Shown: positions 58,956 through 64,000 of the stretch, piece after piece | Layout of the letters: each line of letters starts with the position of its first letter | Numbering within the stretch: position 1 is the stretch's first letter | Origin: Argentina anserina | Lineage: Eukaryota > Streptophyta > Magnoliopsida > Rosales > Rosaceae | Direction: 5' to 3' | DNA length: 64,000 nucleotides | Assembly: GCF_933775445.1 (NCBI RefSeq) | Contig: NC_065875.1 | Location: 23,621,555 to 23,685,554, forward strand | The notes under the pieces: model-generated | Databases searched by the model: none | What the model saw: only the letters and a program-made list of their open reading frames with translations | What the model was told of the DNA's origin: nothing | Made by a program: the position numbers and the translations under genes

Positions 58956-59039
58956 CTGTAGAGACTGCAAGTGCTGAATCACACATTGAACCCTAGCTAG
59001 CTGAGCTTGCAACTGCAAGACTGCAACTTGTTCAATGAT
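58956..59039 (-). other. Exon-like Gln-rich coiled-coil fragment
   Basis: The minus strand reads EQVAVLQLQAQLARVQ and on to a LQSLQ end at a CAG|GTTGG donor-like site. It resembles the leucine-zipper-like C-terminus of a LOB-domain protein, but no Cys motif was found nearby and a stop lies just upstream, so it may be a remnant or chance. Confidence 0.22.
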
Positions 59040-59049
59040 TTATATCCCG

Positions 59050-61700
59050 CGTTAGACTTATAACCCCCTCCCCTTCCATCATCTTCATCACATACTCAGA
59101 CAACTGAATCTGTGTCCCCAAATGAGCGCCGTTCTGCACGCGATGGTGACTGGTCACCATGAAGCTCATGACTATATAATCCGACCTGCCAATATTATCC
59201 TCAGCTAGCTAGCTGCTGCTATTTCTTCTTGATTCTTTACTACTTTCAGCTACAAGATTTTATTTTCGATGTACTAAGTTGTGATGTTTGTCTCCCATCG
59301 TGCAGTATACTACATAAGATTCGATATATATTTTCTCTCAAACAAGGATCGATTCTACATAGTGCGCGAAACACATTAGTCAATCATGGGTTCATATATT
59401 GATGTATGCAATACATACGAGATAGTATGGCCGACAATTAATATCATTTTTTTACCTCACCCATAATACAATAACGACCGCATGATGTTGGAGTATACAA
59501 CATGCATTAATGTACAATAGAATTTTCTGTTAAATTATGCCTTGCTCTAAAAAAAATTCATTCACGTCCATCCACAACTTATAATCCTTTGGGTGATGAT
59601 AAAGTAGAACAGTTTTGATTTAATTGTCAATATATGTGTATACTGGAGTTCGAATTGATCGATTTCCTGCGTTCATTTTTTTCCTCAAGGGATGTTCTGA
59701 TGTAGTTGTAGGCGCCACAAATCCGACATGTAGCTAGACAGGAACCTATTCTGAGAAAAAAAAATTATCCACATATATAATGTCTATACATTACTTTGTG
59801 CCATACACATTCATTGGAGCTAAATAAGATTGCGGGGACAACCTAAACAAATATGGAATTTGTAAAAGAAAACCCATAACGAAGCCATGACTCACAGCCA
59901 CACTGGTTTGGGCAGCAAGACCCGATACACATCATACTCTATTTCATCTTAAGGTAAACGAAGGAATATCGTATTCAGAGCAGACATGTATATCCGGTCA
60001 GTAGCGTGCGGCCACGTCATCAAGATCCAGAGATTCTAGGGTTTATAAAACCTTAAAAATACAAATTAATCAAGTGGACTATGGTGAACGAAGCCGTTGC
60101 ATGGTCTGCGAGGGTCTGTCGAGCCTTTCCGGTGGGCGTTGGGCGGTGGATGGCGCACATGGATTTTGGCTGTATGGATCAGAGTCAGAGACGATGTACG
60201 AGTCTGAGAGAGAATCACAGACAAGTTGAGCTACCGGCCACTTCTTCTTGTACGTTTTGTGCTAATATTCTATCAGGATCCCGCTATTTTAGACTAGTGA
60301 AGAAAGTGCAGATCACATAGAATATTACTATTCACGTGGATGAAGATTAATGCACACGAGGGTGTATCGATCAAACCCTGTCATGAACATCGATCGAGCT
60401 AGCTTTGTCCTCATGAAATCATGATAAGATATTAAGATATAAAATATATGCCATTATATATACTATAATATTGTTTGAGAAGACAGAATAGGCGTTAGCT
60501 ATATGTAAGCAGCTTCCAGTATCCTGGTGACAGTTTGCTGTGATTTTAAAGCACTAGTACTCGATGGAGCTTTAGCTGTGTGCCTCCTATGTTTCATGTT
60601 CTGTGTTTGGATAATTCGAATTCTATGGTAACCGGTCTTCATTTGCTAATATTAAGTACGTAGCTAGACGCCTAGACCAGGTGCACGTTAATATTATACC
60701 CAGCGATGGAACAAGGGAATATATACGACACGGTCAAGTTTCGTTTCTCTTAGTGGGAAGAAGCATTGCATTTAGTTCGTGCTAAATGGTTTAGCTTCGA
60801 GCGGTCTGAAGATGATGAATGTATATATTTTGTTCCTAACTTATATAAATACGATCGATCACTGTATATCTATTGTGATAGTAATATAAAAATAGAATAC
60901 ATACAAAATTTTCATGTTTAAAAAACAAAAGTATTCCAAGTGTTTGCAATATAGTTAGTCATGTAATTCTTAACATCCTTTGGTCCCGACTTGTCTCTTT
61001 TAATAATACTGAAAATTTTGATGATGTGTATTTGACTACCAGCAAGGCAAATTCCTCAGTGTTCATACTTCATAGGAAGAAAGTCCACATCATTATATAT
61101 ATATATAATTAATCAACATCTGCTAATGTTAAGAAAGTTCACACAAGATATGCATGCAGGTGTATTCGTGTAAGACTTGGTCTACATATTAACAGACGTC
61201 CTAATCCACTCGTTTGTGGACTCGGTAGTTTTCATGATCGAATTGTGTTGAACATGAGGCAACACCTTTTTTTAAGGAATATACGATTAACTCCTCAGAG
61301 ACCACCGCCCGTTTCCCAGAATTTTATTATCAACCATAAAAGAAAAAACCAAAAAACGGGGGACACCTCAAGAAACAAGCCAATAAGCAATTTGATTGTT
61401 TTACTGAAATAAGGTACGTATGTTGCAAATAATTCAGTCGCCTGTACAAAATTTGATTTACTCGATCGAATTCTAGTATACTGTCGCAACTCAAAAATTT
61501 CGAGCATAAAAACTCAAATTTTGAAGTCATGAAAACACTAAAACAATCTCAATGAATCGAAATCATTTTAAATGCCACAACGGATCATTACTGAGTTCAC
61601 AATATAACTCAAACAAACCAATTATCACAAACCAAATTTCTAATTCAACGTTACATCAAATGGAAATATAATAGTCCTCACAAATTCTCACAAAAATCCA
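59050..61700. other. AT-rich intergenic region
   Basis: The only notable frame is at 60081-60320 (79 codons, starts MVNEAVAWSARVCRAF), preceded about 40 bp upstream by TTTATAAAACC. It has higher GC than its surroundings but no known motif. Otherwise simple TA repeats (about 61097-61108) and no recognised genes. Confidence 0.3.
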
Positions 61701-61734
61701 CAAATAAATCATCACCACAAGCTGGAAATAATAA

Positions 61735-62043
61735 CTTCAAATCCTCTGAGCGGTCCGTCACTTTCCGCTAATCCACACCTGCAGAGTTATCCCCTACACC
61801 ATCGTATTGGTGCACCGGGATTGTAAACACAAACCTGGTAAACTTTTACAGCTCATATGAGTAAAACATAAATAAAACTCGTATGTCACCATATACAAAA
61901 ATCCACAAAAACATCAATTATAAATGCACTCATTAGTCAATGGACGACCCATCTGATTGTCCATAAATAATAAAATGAAAGTGCTCATGAGAAATTGGGC
62001 AACCCCTCTGTTTACCCAATGCATTTATAACATGGGTAATCAT
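61735..62043. mobile_element. Left part of an unclassified repeat split by a solo LTR
   Basis: Dense, non-AT-rich text (GTGCACCGGGATTGTAAACAC, GTGCTCATGAGAAATTGGGCAACC) that appears to resume right of the solo LTR with similar words (CATGAGCG..., ACATTGGGCAACCTCC). It looks like an LTR or satellite-bearing element, but borders are not visible. Confidence 0.35.
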
Positions 62044-63589
62044 TGATAGGAGCACTTTGTGCGACGTTTTTAACATGTTTTTACCTCAATTTGTACTTTG
62101 CTTAGCCCTTATTGTTTTACTATTGAGTCATTGAGTCGTAGTAAGAGTCTTGAGCGGTATTGGATGCATTTTTGTGCTTACATGAGTTAAAACGCATAAT
62201 TGGTTTAGAGTCCTAGTTTGACTAGGAATCCTTGTTAGGTTTTGAAACTAATTATCTCTTACTTATGATTTTATTTTCTTATTTTCAGATTGGATTGAAG
62301 AGATAATTAAAGAAAAAAATATGGAGCCAAGTCATGCAACAATTAAATAGAAGATGATCATTAAAGGCATAAAACATGGCATGTTTTAGGGAATAAAACA
62401 TGACATGTTTTAGGGATTAGAGCATGGCATGTTTTAGGAAATAAAACTTTCCATGTTTTAGGGATTAAAGCATGGCATGTTTATAGGAAGAAAGAAGTAA
62501 TTTCAAACCCTCCATCTTTCTTCTATATATACATGGCTTCACCTCTCAAATATGATCACTTATCATTAGCATTCAAGAGCCAAAACTCTACTAAAACACC
62601 ACCATAAACTTCCCTCACAAATTAGCCAAGCCGTCCACCCCAAAACTATCATCATCTCCACCGAGTTTCACAATTGAAGACACATCTCCAAGGTTCCTAC
62701 AACGTGTGATTCTCGCAACTCATCTCCATGGCTTCGTCTATTTGTGTTAATCTACAATTCTTTGTCTATGAAGATTGTAAGTTGTTGTTTATGTGGAAAT
62801 ATTGGTTTTGTATTTGTTTTAGAATTTTCAAATTGTATTTGATATTTTTTTAGACTATGCCAAATCTATGTTCTTATAATTAATGAGTTTGTATTTCTAT
62901 TGTTGTGTTCTAATCATCTTTCTCATACTTTTAGATAATTTTCAGATATGTGCATATGAATTTAGCGGTTGGATGCAATCCCTAAGATTGTGTTTGAGTG
63001 CTAGATTCATCAACCATATTAACACAAATCGAATCATGCCCTAAGTAGGTTCGGTTTGTGTTGATTAAAAGTGGTAAAAATTCTGGAAATTTGCATGTGA
63101 AACCATGGTGGGTGACGCCACACATGAAACATGTCTCCAACAAAGATTTGGTGCTTAAATGTAATCTTGTTTGATTTCTACTCTAAGTGTTATTGAATTC
63201 GATTGCATGCAACTTTAGATTAGGCCCTAAGTCAATCTAAATGTTAATTGAAATCTTGCATGATTAGATGATCCCCTAAGGCTCTAATTGTATTGGTGTC
63301 TAAAAAGTATGTAATTGGTCGAATTAGAATGCATGATAGGTTCGAACTTGTAATTATGTGGTGTAATGGTAAATTTGGTTTAAGTTTGTTAAACAGAAGT
63401 CGATCATGTAAATAGTAATTTAGGTTTTATTTTAGTAGCTAATAATCAATCTCAAACCCCCCATTATTTGTTAACACTAAAAGTTTAGAGTTCCCTTTAA
63501 TTCCCCGGAAAGAACGATCTCTGCTTATTCTATACTAACGATGATGTTTTACAGGGTTTATTATAGACGTTTTAACCAACGCTCTATCA
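62044..63589 (+). mobile_element. Solo LTR of the Athila-like family
   Basis: Same family as the LTRs at 29344 and 34085, here in plus orientation: starts TGATAGGAGCACTTTG and ends AACGCTCTATCA. 1546 bp, shorter mainly because it has about five units of the 24-bp repeat (62370-62490) instead of seven or eight. Flanks ATCAT and CTCAT match at four of five bases, an aged target duplication. A TATATATA box lies at about 62524-62531. No internal sequence follows, so it is the product of LTR-LTR recombination. Confidence 0.88.
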
Positions 63590-64000
63590 CTCATGAGCGT
63601 CGGTACACCTCCGTTACCCCTCATGTAGTACACCGCCGACATTGGGCAACCTCCTGCCACCCAACGTCCAAAAATATGAGTACTCATGAGCCGATAACCT
63701 ATCTGTTACCTCACATGCAGTACTCCGGCAGACAGACTAGAGCTCTAACTGTATCGTAACTTTTGCTCGGCCAAAGGCTAGGTTCCGACATGCCAAACAC
63801 GTCCGAAGACTGGTCCGAAGACAAAAACTCGTCCGAAGACATCAATCACGTCCGAAGACAAAACTCGTCTGAAGACATCAATCACGTCCGAAGACATAAA
63901 TCACTTCCGAAGACAAAAACTCGTCCGCAGACAAAACACGTCCCAAGACATCACACGTCCGTAGACTGGTCCGAAGACAAAAACTCGTCCAAAGACATCA
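63590..64000. repeat. Repeat continuation with a GTCCGAAGACA minisatellite, cut by the window edge
   Basis: 63590-63780 resumes the repeat interrupted by the solo LTR. From about 63785 to the edge runs an imperfect array of about 14-19-bp units built on CGTCCGAAGACA with spacers AAAACT or TCAATCA; more than ten units are visible and it continues beyond the window. Confidence 0.75.

Noticed and set aside
63785..64000. Regular GTCCGAAGACA repeats considered as a CRISPR-like array
   Set aside because: Nuclear plant DNA, spacers are short and near-identical, and there are no cas genes; a plain minisatellite.

Overview
This window is nuclear DNA from a flowering plant, most likely a rosid eudicot. 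The genes are split by short GT-AG introns, intergenic DNA is AT-rich, and LTR retrotransposons, TRIMs and hAT elements are abundant. A Rosaceae source fits the impression given by the P450 and repeat families, but the species cannot be fixed from sequence alone.

Host genes from left to right: the 5' end of a plastid HSP90 (minus, runs off the left edge); an ABHD17-like alpha/beta hydrolase (minus, with two lesions); an RGF/GOLVEN root-growth peptide precursor (plus); an intronless UGT89-type glucosyltransferase (plus); an F-box/DUF295 gene (minus) cut in two by retrotransposons; a P-class PPR protein (minus); a DNA-3-methyladenine glycosylase I family protein (plus); a CYP72-clan P450 (plus) with a broken partial duplicate 3-5 kb downstream; and a type II PI4-kinase gamma with a ubiquitin-like domain (minus). 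From memory, several of these families sit together in two related Arabidopsis blocks (around At1g13610-At1g13640 and At2g03890-At2g04030), so the host-gene order looks like an old conserved block inflated by mobile DNA.

Mobile DNA. Two complete 567-bp TRIM elements lie in opposite orientation at 14.2-15.5 kb, each with a perfect 5-bp target duplication. Two non-autonomous hAT elements follow: one of 806 bp with a perfect 8-bp duplication, and one of about 2.47 kb that carries four tandem copies of a roughly 505-bp unit. A young Copia element (24399-36330) sits inside the F-box gene and itself contains a 6.4-kb Athila-like Gypsy derivative (29344-35704) that keeps only an integrase tail. A solo LTR of that same Gypsy family lies at 62044-63589. 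A 2.6-kb LTR-like element full of about 100-bp tandem repeats (49535-52139) splits the promoter from the first exon of the P450 duplicate.

Two frame breaks fall at T7 homopolymers where T6 would keep the frame (hydrolase exon 1 and Copia pol), and a third possible one lies at an A13 run in the F-box gene. Some apparent pseudogene lesions may therefore be sequence errors. No tRNA, rRNA or CRISPR was found, and no wholly new system is proven. The least expected structures are the hAT element with the internal satellite array and a splice-ready ORF on the antisense strand of the Gypsy derivative.
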